Source: Stenotrophomonas sp. SAU14A_NAIMI4_5 (lineage in GTDB: Bacteria; Pseudomonadota; Gammaproteobacteria; Xanthomonadales; Xanthomonadaceae). From it: a DNA stretch of 64,000 nt. The position numbers and the translations under genes were made by a program. The notes below the pieces were generated by a model, which had not been told where the DNA came from, searched no databases, and saw only the letters and a list, made by a program, of their open reading frames with translations. The stretch lies in contig NZ_CP026003.1 in the NCBI RefSeq assembly GCF_003086795.1, positions 3,911,531-3,975,530 of the forward strand. Direction: 5' to 3'. Positions 24,488-32,645 of the stretch are shown piece by piece; within the stretch, counting starts at the first letter, position 1; each line of letters starts with the position of its first letter.

Positions 24488-25264
24488 ATGTCCCTGCGCG
24501 TGTCCCTGCTTGTGCCCCTGCTGCTGTGCGCACCCTTGGCCTATGCCCAGGATGCCTCTGAACTGGCGGCGATGACGTCGCCGTGGAGCGGCAGCGGTGG
24601 CGAACTGGGCTTTGCCGCCGCCAGCGGCAACAGCAGCACCGAGAGCTTCAACGGCGCCCTGCGCCTGCGCTATACCGATGGCGACTGGGTGCACACCATG
24701 GACCTGTTCGGCCTGCGCTCCAGCTCCAAGGTGACCGAGACCGCCGACGACGGCACCACCACCCGCCGCGACAACACCACGGCCAACCGCTACACCGGCG
24801 CCGCCGGCAGCGCGCTGCAGCTGGGCGAACACCGCCAGCTGTTCGCCAAGGTGCGTACCGAGCGCGATGACTTCGCCACCTACGATCGTCGCAGCTCGTT
24901 CGGCCTGGGCTACGGTACCCGCCTGTTCAACACCGAGAAGTTCTCCTTCGACGCCCTGGTCGGCCCGGGTGTCAGCCGCACCCACAGCACCGAAGACGAC
25001 CGCACGCGCACCGGCCTGATCGGCCAGGGCCAGTTCGAACTGAAGTACGCCATCACGTCCAACACCGACCTGATCAACAACCTGCTGGTCGAATCGGGTT
25101 CGTACAATACCTTCGGCCAGAACGATTTCGGCGTGTCGGTGAGCATGAACGAGCACCTGGCCCTGAAGGCCGGCTGGCAGGCCCGTTACAACAGCGACGT
25201 GGCCGACGACAAGCGCAGGACCGATACGTTGACCACGATGAACGTGGTCTACAAGTTCAAATGA
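24488..25264 (+). CDS. DUF481 family (YdiY-like) outer membrane protein
   Basis: A 258-residue exported protein. The signal peptide ends at AYAQ and the mature part starts with WSGSGGELGFAAASGNSSTE, the typical DUF481 beginning. It consists of amphipathic strands and ends KFK. DUF481 proteins are predicted outer-membrane barrels; E. coli YdiY is acid-induced. The role is otherwise unknown. A strong terminator follows at once. Confidence 0.82.
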   Translation: MSLRVSLLVPLLLCAPLAYAQDASELAAMTSPWSGSGGELGFAAASGNSSTESFNGALRLRYTDGDWVHTMDLFGLRSSSKVTETADDGTTTRRDNTTANRYTGAAGSALQLGEHRQLFAKVRTERDDFATYDRRSSFGLGYGTRLFNTEKFSFDALVGPGVSRTHSTEDDRTRTGLIGQGQFELKYAITSNTDLINNLLVESGSYNTFGQNDFGVSVSMNEHLALKAGWQARYNSDVADDKRRTDTLTTMNVVYKFK

Positions 25265-25267
25265 GAA

Positions 25268-25296
25268 ACGGGCGCCCAAGGCGCCCGTCTTCTTTT
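25268..25296 (+). terminator. terminator after the DUF481 gene
   Basis: A 9-bp stem ACGGGCGCC/GGCGCCCGT with a 3-base loop CAA is followed by CTTCTTTT. Confidence 0.9.
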
Positions 25297-25353
25297 GGTA
25301 GTGCCGGCCGCTGGCCGGCATCATCCGGTTGCCGGCCAGTGGCCGGCACTACC
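25297..25353. repeat. SMAG repeat, inverted dimer (GCCGGCCGCTGGCCGGC stem)
   Basis: GGTAGTGCCGGCCGCTGGCC is followed by an inverted copy ending GGCCGGCACTACC. It lies between the convergent ends of the DUF481 gene and hemC. Confidence 0.85.
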
Positions 25354-25361
25354 GCAGGGGT

Positions 25362-26273
25362 TCAGACGTTCAGCAGCTCGCCTGCGCCGCCATCCAGCAG
25401 CATCTTCGCCACCTGCTGGCCCAGCGTTTCCGGATCGCTGGCCGGGCCCACCGCTTCGGCACGCACCGCGCGGCCATCACTGGCACTGCCGACCATGCCC
25501 TGCAGGTGCAGGTCCTGGCCCTGCCACTGCGCGATGGCCGCCACCGGCACATGGCAGCTGCCGTGCAGCGCGCGGTTCATCGCCCGCTCCGCTTCCACGC
25601 AGGCACGGGTATCGGCGTCATCCAGGCGGGCGAACACTTCCATCAGCCGCGCGTTGCCACCATCGCATTCCACTGCCACCGCGCCCTGCGCCGGTGCCGG
25701 CAGCCACTGCGGCGGCTGCAGGCGGGCCACGATGCGGTTGCCCAGGCCCAGCCGTTCCAGCCCGGCGACGGCCAGTACGATGGCGTCGTAGCCACCGTTG
25801 TCGAGCTTGGCCAGGCGCGTGTTGACGTTGCCGCGCAGGTCCAGCAGCTGCAGGTCCGGGCGCAGCGCGCGCAGCTGTGCCTGGCGGCGCAGCGAGGACG
25901 TACCCACGCGGGCGCCGATGGGCAGCGCATCCAGCGAGGCGTACAGGTTGGAGATGAAGCCATCGGCCGGATCGTGGCGGGTCAGCATGGCCGGCAGCGC
26001 GAAGGGCGCATCGAGTTCCATCGGCACATCCTTCAGCGAATGCACCGCGCAGTCGGCATCACCGCGCAGCATGGCCAGCTCCAGCTCCTTCAGGAACAGG
26101 CCCTTGCCACCGATGGCGGCCAGCGAGCGGTCGAGCACCTCGTCACCGCGGGTGCTCATCGGCACCAGTTCCACATGCAGGCCGGGGTAGGCCTGGCGCA
26201 GGCGGTCGGCGACGTGTTCGCTCTGCCAGAGGGCGAGCGGGCTCTTGCGGGTGGCGATGCGGACGGTTTCCAT
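25362..26273 (-). CDS. hemC: porphobilinogen deaminase (hydroxymethylbilane synthase)
   Basis: HemC joins four porphobilinogen units into hydroxymethylbilane for haem synthesis. The 303 residues from the ATG at 26273 are the standard length. The N-terminus [19 protein letters not shown] carries the RIATRxSxLA motif, and KDVPMEL is the conserved active-site loop. The cofactor cysteine is in [11 protein letters not shown]. It lies downstream of algZ-algR on the same strand, as in Pseudomonas, but here 650 bases of repeats intervene. hemD is not adjacent in the window. Confidence 0.96.
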   Translation of the reverse strand: METVRIATRKSPLALWQSEHVADRLRQAYPGLHVELVPMSTRGDEVLDRSLAAIGGKGLFLKELELAMLRGDADCAVHSLKDVPMELDAPFALPAMLTRHDPADGFISNLYASLDALPIGARVGTSSLRRQAQLRALRPDLQLLDLRGNVNTRLAKLDNGGYDAIVLAVAGLERLGLGNRIVARLQPPQWLPAPAQGAVAVECDGGNARLMEVFARLDDADTRACVEAERAMNRALHGSCHVPVAAIAQWQGQDLHLQGMVGSASDGRAVRAEAVGPASDPETLGQQVAKMLLDGGAGELLNV

Positions 26274-26370
26274 CCCGGCATTATCGCGCCTATCGGCGGG
26301 ATACGGCCAACGGCGGAGCCCCTCGTGGCTGGCGGTAGAGTCGACTGTTAGTCGACCAGCCTCGTGAGCT

Positions 26371-26553
26371 GGCCGGGTGGGTGGGCCGCGCAGGGGACGC
26401 TGCAAGTACGTCCCTGTAAGCTCGGTCGCCGCTTGCTCGTGCGCGCTGTCCTGCGCACACGGCAAGACCGGGGTTGGGCGTCCTGCCCAACCCGCCCGAG
26501 GCATGCCTCGGGCCCATGCGGCTCACGCCCCTGCGCAACCCACCCACCCGGCC
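26371..26553. repeat. multi-hairpin element with 26-bp outer inverted repeat
   Basis: The outer arms are 26371-26396 and 26528-26553 and match at 24 of 26 positions (GGCCGGGTGGGTGGG then GCGCAGGGG). Inside lie further stems: GGACG/CGTCC near 26394-26416, GTGCGCG-TGCGCAC near 26439, GGTTGGGC/GCCCAACC near 26474, and CCCGAGGC/GCCTCGGG near 26498. The whole can fold as a branched structure. Confidence 0.65.
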
Positions 26554-26619
26554 TCTGACAGTTTCCGTGCGCGCCAGCCACGGAAGATCAAAAGAAAAAA
26601 TCAAAAGCCGATTGCTTCC

Positions 26620-26660
26620 GGGGTCAGATCCCTTTTCCGCAGGAAAAGGGATCTGACCCC
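26620..26660. repeat. perfect 41-bp palindrome, same family as the glpD-end repeats
   Basis: Arms of 19 bp (GGGGTCAGATCCCTTTTCC and its exact inverse) around the loop GCA. It is the most regular of the four copies in the window. Confidence 0.8.
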
Positions 26661-26723
26661 TCTTTCCCCACCCGATAACAACAATGCTCTGCTCTTGCCG
26701 TCCGACGCAGGGAGAACGAGAGG

Positions 26724-26827
26724 GTTGGGCCGGGGTGGGGTGGCGGGACCGTTGGCGCCATGGATGGCGCCATCGAGCCCCCATGGATGGGTTTACGGCG
26801 TGTCCCGCCACCCCACCCCGGCCCGAC
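26724..26827. repeat. long inverted repeat with G-rich arms and inner palindromes
   Basis: The arms 26724-26748 and 26803-26827 match at 24 of 25 positions. The left arm contains GGGCCGGGGTGGGG then TGGCGGG, four G runs of three or more with short loops, a G-quadruplex pattern; the right arm gives the same on the other strand. The 54-base centre holds GGCGCCATGGATGGCGCC and CCCATGGATGGG. Confidence 0.7.
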
Positions 26828-26931
26828 CCAGCACGTAACAACAACGAGCCGACCAACCGCCGTTGCTGTAGCTGTTGATGTTGCTTCAGACGTTGTTCGC
26901 AAGCAGTCGCGGCCGCAGGCCGCGCGGAATC

Positions 26932-27666
26932 TCACAGATGCCGCAGTTCCTGCTTCAGCGTCGCCACGCACCGCCGGCTCACTTCCAGCGGTTGCTTGCC
27001 ATGCCGCAGCACCGCCTGCACCTGCCCGCCGACGCCGCGCCGCAGCTCCACCAGTTCATGGCGGGCCACCAGGCAGTTGCGGTGGATGCGCACGAAGCGG
27101 CTGGCGAATTCCTCTTCCAGCGACTTCAGCGATTCCTCGATCAGGTCTTCGCCACGTGCGTGGTGCACCACCACGTACTTCTCTTCGGCCTGCAGGTAAT
27201 GAATGTCGTCCAGCGGAATCAAGCGCAGGCTGCCGCGCAGGCGCGCGCACAGCATGCTGCGGGCCTGGCCGCCGCTGTGCTCGGGCTGACCATCCCGACC
27301 GGCCAGGAACGTGCGCGCGCGCGCGATGGCCGCGGCCAGACGCTCGGCACGTACCGGCTTCATCAGGTAATCGATCGCTGCCGCCTCGAACGCCGACAGC
27401 GCGTGCGCATCGTAGGCGGTGCAGAACACCACCGCCGGCCGCGGTTCGAAACTGGCCAGGTGGCGCGCGGCTTCCAGGCCATCCAGCCCGGGCATGGCAA
27501 TGTCCAGCAGCACCAGGTCCGGCTGCAGTTCCGCGCACGCGTGCAGGGCCTGCTCGCCGTTGCCGGCCTCAGCCACCACGTCGATGCCCTCCTGCGCCGC
27601 CAACAGGCTGCGCAGGCGCTCGCGGGCCAGCGGTTCGTCATCGGCGATGACTACCCTCACGCTCAT
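26932..27666 (-). CDS. algR: LytTR-type response regulator, AlgR-like
   Basis: A 244-residue response regulator. The receiver domain (residues 1 to about 120) has acidic residues IADDEP, the phospho-acceptor Asp55 in LVLLDIAMPG, and the conserved lysine in YLMKPVRA. The C-terminal LytTR DNA-binding domain has IHYLQAEEKYVVVHH and FVRIHRNCLVARHELVEL. AlgR controls alginate and type IV pili in Pseudomonas; the regulon here is unknown. It begins 4 bases after algZ, so the pair is coupled. Confidence 0.9.
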   Translation of the reverse strand: MSVRVVIADDEPLARERLRSLLAAQEGIDVVAEAGNGEQALHACAELQPDLVLLDIAMPGLDGLEAARHLASFEPRPAVVFCTAYDAHALSAFEAAAIDYLMKPVRAERLAAAIARARTFLAGRDGQPEHSGGQARSMLCARLRGSLRLIPLDDIHYLQAEEKYVVVHHARGEDLIEESLKSLEEEFASRFVRIHRNCLVARHELVELRRGVGGQVQAVLRHGKQPLEVSRRCVATLKQELRHL

Positions 27667-27670
27667 TCCC

Positions 27671-28714
27671 TCACTGGATCGGCACTGTCACCTGGCAGGA
27701 ATAGTAGCCTTCGCTCCAGCCGGCCGTCATCCGCGCGGCACGACCGAAGCGCCACGCCAGCCGATGCCCGATGCTGTGCTGCGCGTGGCCCGCGCCCCGT
27801 GCCAGTGCCAGACCCGGGGCCTGCGGATCCGGCGCCGGATTGCGAACTGTGATCTGCAGCTCATTGTTCCTGCAGGCCAGCAGCAACTCGATGGTGCCGC
27901 CCTCGGGCAGGCGCGAAATGCCATGCAGCACCGCGTTTTCCACCAGCGGCTGCAACACCAGGCGCGGCAGCGCCAGATCCCAGGGCAACGGTTCCTCGCG
28001 CTGCCAGTGCACCTGCAGGCGTTCGCCCAGGCGCAGCGATTCAATCGACAGGTAGCGCTCGGCCAGCTCGCACTCGGCCTGCAGGGTGGAATCGCCTTCG
28101 CCGGCACCCAGCGCGGCGCGGAACAGATCGGACAGGTCCAGCACCGCGCGTTCGGCCACGGCCGGGTCGCGGTGCAGCAGGCTGGCGATCAGGTTCATGC
28201 TGTTGAACAGGAAATGCGGCCGGATGCGCGCCTGCAGTGCGTCGGCCTGGGCGCGCGCGTTGGCCTGCACCTGCGCGGTCCAGCGGTCACTCACATAGAA
28301 GTAGCGCAGCGCCAGCGCGGTGATCAGCGCCGTGGTCGCGGCACTGCCGAGGGTGAAGCGCCAGAAGCTGATGCCGCGGGTGAAGTTGTCACCCAGCACC
28401 GCGTACAGGGCGTGGACGACGCCGGCGCACGCCACGGCGATCAGCGCCGACAAGGCGATGGCCAGCAGCGCGCCCAGCACCTCGGGCAGGGTCGACAGTG
28501 CCCGCCGCAGCAGGCACAGGCAGGCGCTGACCGCCAGCGAAAGCCACAACGCGAAACCACTGGCCGAGGCCAGCTCGCCCAGTGTCCAGTGGCGGCTGCC
28601 ATCGGGCGCCAGGGCCAGCACCACCACCACCAGTTCGGCCAGGCCCAGCATCGCCAGCACGCGCGGCAGGCGGCACAGTTCCGGCATCCACGGCGGGCTG
28701 GCGCTGGCCGCCAT
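27671..28714 (-). CDS. algZ: LytS/AlgZ-type sensor histidine kinase
   Basis: A 347-residue membrane kinase of the His_kinase/LytS family and partner of AlgR. Four to five hydrophobic segments fill about residues 15-145. The phosphorylated histidine is in RIRPHFLFNSMNLIASLL, and the ATP-binding part has LVLQPLVENAVLHGI. The typical C-terminal G-box is reduced (GLALARGAGHAQHSIGHRLAWRFG). The genes algZ, algR and hemC keep the Pseudomonas order. The start lies 3 bases after the esterase stop, so all three minus-strand genes probably share a transcript. Confidence 0.88.
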   Translation of the reverse strand: MAASASPPWMPELCRLPRVLAMLGLAELVVVVLALAPDGSRHWTLGELASASGFALWLSLAVSACLCLLRRALSTLPEVLGALLAIALSALIAVACAGVVHALYAVLGDNFTRGISFWRFTLGSAATTALITALALRYFYVSDRWTAQVQANARAQADALQARIRPHFLFNSMNLIASLLHRDPAVAERAVLDLSDLFRAALGAGEGDSTLQAECELAERYLSIESLRLGERLQVHWQREEPLPWDLALPRLVLQPLVENAVLHGISRLPEGGTIELLLACRNNELQITVRNPAPDPQAPGLALARGAGHAQHSIGHRLAWRFGRAARMTAGWSEGYYSCQVTVPIQ

Positions 28715-28717
28715 GGC

Positions 28718-29377
28718 TCAGGCCACGCCCAGCCGTTCCTGCAGCCAGTCGCCCAGTGCCTGGATCTCTTCGGCACAGACCTGGTGCGCCATCGGGTGAC
28801 GCTGCCACTGCAGCGACAGGCCCAGCGTGCGCAGCACCTGCGCGCTGTGCTCGGCCACCGCCAGCGGAATCACCGGATCGCCACTGCCGTGGGCCATGAA
28901 CACCGGCACGTCGACGGCACCGTCAACGCGGCGGGCCGCTTCGGCATCGGGCAGGTAGGTCGACAGTGCGATCAGGCCGGCCAGCGGCGCGGTGCGTTCC
29001 AGTGCGGCACTGAGGATGACCGCGCCGCCCTGCGAGAAGCCGGCCAGGAAGATGTGGTCGGCGGCAACGCCACGCTCGATCTCGCGGGCGATCAGCGCAT
29101 CCAGCTGGGCCACCGATTCACGCACCCCGGCCATGTCGGCACGCGAGCGGAAATCCATGCCGACGATGTCGTACCAGCCGCGCATCGGCACGCCGTTGTT
29201 GATCGTGATCGGCCGCACCGGTGCATGCGGGAAGACGAAGCGCAGCGCCGGCCAGTGCGGACGCACCAGCTCGGGCACGATCGGTGCGAAATCATGGCCA
29301 TCGGCCCCCAGGCCATGCAGCCAGATCACCGACCACTGCGGCGAGGCGCCGGTTTCCTGTTCCACCGTTTGCAGCAT
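28718..29377 (-). CDS. carboxylesterase / acyl-protein thioesterase family hydrolase
   Basis: A 219-residue alpha/beta hydrolase. The nucleophile elbow is GFSQGGA, the oxyanion/early segment is WLHGLGADGHDF, and the catalytic Asp and His lie in GSGDPVIP and RHPMAHQVC. This matches the phospholipase/carboxylesterase (EstB-like) family of cytoplasmic esterases. AAGGAGC precedes the ATG. It is the first gene of a likely operon with algZ and algR; there is no known functional link. Confidence 0.88.
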   Translation of the reverse strand: MLQTVEQETGASPQWSVIWLHGLGADGHDFAPIVPELVRPHWPALRFVFPHAPVRPITINNGVPMRGWYDIVGMDFRSRADMAGVRESVAQLDALIAREIERGVAADHIFLAGFSQGGAVILSAALERTAPLAGLIALSTYLPDAEAARRVDGAVDVPVFMAHGSGDPVIPLAVAEHSAQVLRTLGLSLQWQRHPMAHQVCAEEIQALGDWLQERLGVA

Positions 29378-29427
29378 GATGCGGCTCCTTCAAGTTCGAG
29401 CCGCATTATGCCGCCGCCATGGGCCGA

Positions 29428-31356
29428 TCAGTACAGCGGCGGCTGCTCGGCGGCTTCGCGGCGCAGTTCGGCGGCACGCACCAGGACGGGCGGCGGCGTG
29501 TTTTCCTCGGGGATGTCCAGCAGCCCCCAGCGGTGCAGGAAGCCACCGGGCCCGCGCGAAGAGGTCAGCGCCACCACCGGAATGGCCAGCACCATGCCGA
29601 TCACCACCGGCGCCATCCACACCGCCAACGAGGGCGATACCGCCCAGGCCAGCATGCCCATGAAGGCACCGAACACGCCCAGCCCACCGTAGCCGCGGAT
29701 CAGCGCCATCCAGGAAATGCCACCGTCGTCGCGCTGCTGCGCGTCCCAGCCCGAATCGCGGCCGGACAGCACTTCGGCCACGCCGCGCGACTGCACGTAC
29801 ATCACCACGGGCGCCATCAGCGCCGCCAGCACGGTTTCCACCAGCATCGACACGAACGCGCGGAAGGCGCCACCGCAGCCACGGCGGTCCACCGGGTCCA
29901 GCAGCATGGCCAGGTAACCCAGCACCTTGGGCAGCAGCAGCACGGCCATGGTCGCGCCGAACAGGCGCACCACCTGCTCCTCGTCCTGCGCACGCCAGTA
30001 GACGCTGGGCGACAGGTGCAGCAGTGCGTTGAAATCGATGCCTTCCTGGAACAGCGGGATGGCGATGCCGATCAGCATCAACATGCCCCACATCGGCGCG
30101 GTGAAGTAGTGGCCGATGCCGATCAGCATGTGCACGCGGCTGATCCAGTGCAGGCCGCGGCTGCCGACCACCTTGCCGTGCTGCAGGTTGCCCTGGCACC
30201 AGCGGCGGTCGCGCACCAGCATGTCGGTCAGGGTCGGCGGGCCTTCCTCGTAGCTGCCGCCCAGGTAAGGCACCATGTGCGCGGCCCAGCCGCCCCGGCG
30301 CATCAGCGCGGCTTCGACGAAATCGTGGCTGAGCACGTGGCCGCCGAACGGCTTGCGGCCGGGCAGTGCCGGCAGGCCGGCCTGGTCGGCGAAGGCACGG
30401 GTGCGGATGATCGCGTTGTGGCCCCAGTAGTTGCTCTCGGCGCCATGCCACCAGGCCACGCCGCGGGCGATGACCGGCCCGTACACGCGGCCACCGAACT
30501 GCTGCATGCGGGCAAACAGGGTGCGCCCACCGATCACCGACGGCAGGGTCTGGATCAGGCCGACGTCGGCGTTGTGTTCCATGCCCGCCACCAGGCGCAC
30601 GATGCTGTCGCCGGTCATCAGGCTGTCGGCGTCGAGGATCAGCATCTGCGGGTAGGCGCCGCCGAAACGGCGCACCCAGTCGGCGATGTTGCCGGCCTTG
30701 CGCGCACCGTTGTCGCTGCGGCGGCGGTAGAACAGGCGCACCCGGCCATCGGGCACCAGTTCGCGCAGCTCGTTGAAGACCAGCTCCTCGGCGCGGGCGA
30801 TGTCCTCGCGGCGGGTGTCGCTGAGCACGAAGAAATCGAAGCGTTCCAGCTGCCCGGTGGCGGCCACCGATTCATAGATCGCGCGCAGGCCGGCCAGCAG
30901 CCGTCGCGGGTCTTCGTTGTAGGTGGGCATCAGCAGCGCGGTGCGGCTGTGCACGATCGGCAGCGGCTTGTCCGGGTCGATGCCCAGGCGGTAACCGCGG
31001 TCGAACACGGCGGTGAGGAAACCGGCCACGGCACTGGCGAAGGACAGCGCGATCCAGGCGAACAGGCCGACGAACAGCACCAGCAGGCAGGCCTCGAGCA
31101 CGCTGATGCCGTTGGTGGACAGCACCCGCCACATCATCCGCGTGGCCACGGCGGTCATCGCCGCGGTACCACCGAAGAGGTACAGGCGGCGCAGCTTGAT
31201 CATGCGCGGCGAGGTGCGGTGACGAGGGACCTTGAGCTTGCCTTCGCGCAGGGTCTGCTCGGGCATCTGCAGGGGCGCTTCGGGCGGCAACAGCGCCCAG
31301 CCGGCATCCAGCTCGGGGTTGCCCGGGCCGGCGTGGGAGGTGGTTTGAGCTTCCAT
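29428..31356 (-). CDS. opgH: osmoregulated periplasmic glucan glucosyltransferase
   Basis: OpgH (MdoH) builds the beta-glucan backbone of osmoregulated periplasmic glucans in the inner membrane. At 642 residues it is shorter than E. coli OpgH (about 847), as is usual in this family group. The GT2 domain has the motifs [21 protein letters not shown] and [12 protein letters not shown], and is flanked by about eight membrane helices. No opgG or opgD partner is adjacent. Confidence 0.93.
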   Translation of the reverse strand: MEAQTTSHAGPGNPELDAGWALLPPEAPLQMPEQTLREGKLKVPRHRTSPRMIKLRRLYLFGGTAAMTAVATRMMWRVLSTNGISVLEACLLVLFVGLFAWIALSFASAVAGFLTAVFDRGYRLGIDPDKPLPIVHSRTALLMPTYNEDPRRLLAGLRAIYESVAATGQLERFDFFVLSDTRREDIARAEELVFNELRELVPDGRVRLFYRRRSDNGARKAGNIADWVRRFGGAYPQMLILDADSLMTGDSIVRLVAGMEHNADVGLIQTLPSVIGGRTLFARMQQFGGRVYGPVIARGVAWWHGAESNYWGHNAIIRTRAFADQAGLPALPGRKPFGGHVLSHDFVEAALMRRGGWAAHMVPYLGGSYEEGPPTLTDMLVRDRRWCQGNLQHGKVVGSRGLHWISRVHMLIGIGHYFTAPMWGMLMLIGIAIPLFQEGIDFNALLHLSPSVYWRAQDEEQVVRLFGATMAVLLLPKVLGYLAMLLDPVDRRGCGGAFRAFVSMLVETVLAALMAPVVMYVQSRGVAEVLSGRDSGWDAQQRDDGGISWMALIRGYGGLGVFGAFMGMLAWAVSPSLAVWMAPVVIGMVLAIPVVALTSSRGPGGFLHRWGLLDIPEENTPPPVLVRAAELRREAAEQPPLY

Positions 31357-31795
31357 CGCGTCTACTCCGCCCAGGCAGCGTGGCTGGCCATCCTGGCCAG
31401 GCGGCGTGCACCAGGGTTCCCCGCGCGCATTCCCGGCGCTTGCACTTGTCCTGCCTGCGACGGCGTCACGCCGCGCAGTAGATGTCTGTCACTACCGGAA
31501 CCCACACGATCTCCAACGGGGCGGAATCGAAAATGCGGCCCAGCATAAGAGGGGAAATGTAAGGTGAGCGCGAAGGTTTACGCCGGGGATTTCCCCCATT
31601 CAGCAAATAGCGGGCGATGCCGGGCTCGAGCATGCCGCGCACACGCAGGCGTGGCGGGAACTGGATCGAGCAAAATGATAATGATTCCCAACCACGGAAT
31701 CAGCCGTCCCGGTAGCCGCCAACCTTGGTTGGCGCTCTACATCCGGCGCAGAAGCGTGCCAACCCAGGTTGGCAGCTGCCAGCGCTCAGGTCGTC
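31357..31795. other. intergenic region with a Fur-box-like site and SMAG-like palindromes
   Basis: No coding frame is convincing. AATGATAAT-ATT at 31671-31689 matches 14 of 19 bases of the Fur consensus. Palindromes GGTAGCCGCCAACCTTGGTT (31711-31740) and GTGCCAACCCAGGTTGGCA (31757-31776) are SMAG-like with a GCCAACC stem. Confidence 0.45.
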
Positions 31796-31960
31796 TCAGG
31801 TCGTCTCAGGTGTCGCGGGATCGCGGTTCGCGGCCGCGCGCGCGCGGTCGATCGCCACCGCCAGTTGCTGGCGGGCGAGTAGTTGTTGCGCCTGCACCAC
31901 TTCGGGTGTCGGCAGAAGCACCGGTCCGGGTGCGTTTTCCGGTGTAACAGGTGTGGTCAT
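31796..31960 (-). CDS. small hypothetical protein, 54 residues
   Basis: A short frame of 54 codons preceded by a strong ribosome binding site, TTGGAGG, 5 bases before the ATG at 31960. The product starts MTTPVTPENAPGPVL and holds an amphipathic, Ala/Gln/Arg-rich helix (VVQAQQLLARQQLAVAIDRA) and no membrane segment. The last codons run into a 10-bp tandem repeat (TCAGGTCGTC). The family is not recognised. Spacing and the ribosome site are the main support. Confidence 0.5.
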   Translation of the reverse strand: MTTPVTPENAPGPVLLPTPEVVQAQQLLARQQLAVAIDRARAAANRDPATPETT

Positions 31961-32178
31961 GCAACCTCCAAGGACATCCCGCCAACGCGCCAGGGCCAGG
32001 CCCGAGCGGCAGCGGAACTGCGCACCCTATCCTAAAAACAAGGCGGGTGGGTGACGGTGCGGCGCCGGGATGCAAGCCCCCAACTGGTCAACCGTCACAT
32101 TTTTGACGGACCACGCTGGTTGGCTGAATGCGACACATTTATCATGAAAACGTTTTCCCACAGGGACGTCTCCCATTC

Positions 32179-32565
32179 ATGAACGCAGTCGACCTCTCGC
32201 AGTACAGCCCGAAGTGGCAGTTCCGCTTCAACTTCTTCCAGCAGCACGGCGCGCCCAAGGAACCGGGCTTCAAGCAGGCCTGGAAAGCGCTTTCATTCGG
32301 CGACCGGCTGAAGATCAACATCAATTTCTTCGCATTCTTCTTCAACTGGATCTATCTGCTGATCCTGGGCATGTGGCGCAAGGCGCTGGTCGTGGTGGGC
32401 ATCTACATCGTGCTCATCGCGCTGGCCTTCGTACTGCCGGAAATCGTGGTCCGCGCCCTGTGGATTGCCACCAATTTCCTGGTCGCCTCCAGCGCCAACT
32501 ACGGCTACTTCCAGAACAAAGTGAAGGGCAGCACCAGCTGGAACCCCTTCGAAGGCATGTTCTAA
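32179..32565 (+). CDS. DUF2628 family membrane protein
   Basis: A 128-residue protein. The N-terminal 45 residues are soluble and basic; the segment AWKALSFGDRLKININFFAFFF leads into two or three membrane helices (WIYLLILGMWRKALVVVGIY, then IALAFVLPEIVV). This fits DUF2628, whose role is unknown. The ATG at 32179 is preceded by a weak ribosome site; an ATG at 32128 in the same frame is also possible but gives an untypical N-terminus. Confidence 0.7.
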   Translation: MNAVDLSQYSPKWQFRFNFFQQHGAPKEPGFKQAWKALSFGDRLKININFFAFFFNWIYLLILGMWRKALVVVGIYIVLIALAFVLPEIVVRALWIATNFLVASSANYGYFQNKVKGSTSWNPFEGMF

Positions 32566-32645
32566 GCCGCTGCCAACGCCGGGCCCCCGCCCGGCAGGCC
32601 GCACTGACGGCGCCCGGCTCCGGCCGGGCGTCGTCGTCTGCGACA

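Larger units (their letters stand above)
26274..26931. other. 650-bp repeat-filled gap between algR and hemC
   Basis: No coding frame is convincing here. The gap holds, in order, a lone SMAG element (26334-26357, GGTAGAGTCGACTGTTAGTC), a long multi-hairpin element (26371-26553), a perfect 19-bp-arm palindrome (26620-26660), and a second long inverted repeat with G-rich arms (26724-26827). The AT-rich strip 26570-26615 (AAAAGAAAAAATCAAAAG) separates them. Confidence 0.7.

Noticed and set aside
26474..26656. Short open frames in the algR-hemC gap considered as genes
   Set aside because: They translate the arms of inverted repeats, have no ribosome site and no protein-like composition.
27419..31548. 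Long plus-strand frames (757 and 709 codons)
   Set aside because: They are antisense to algZ, the esterase and opgH and show no domain.
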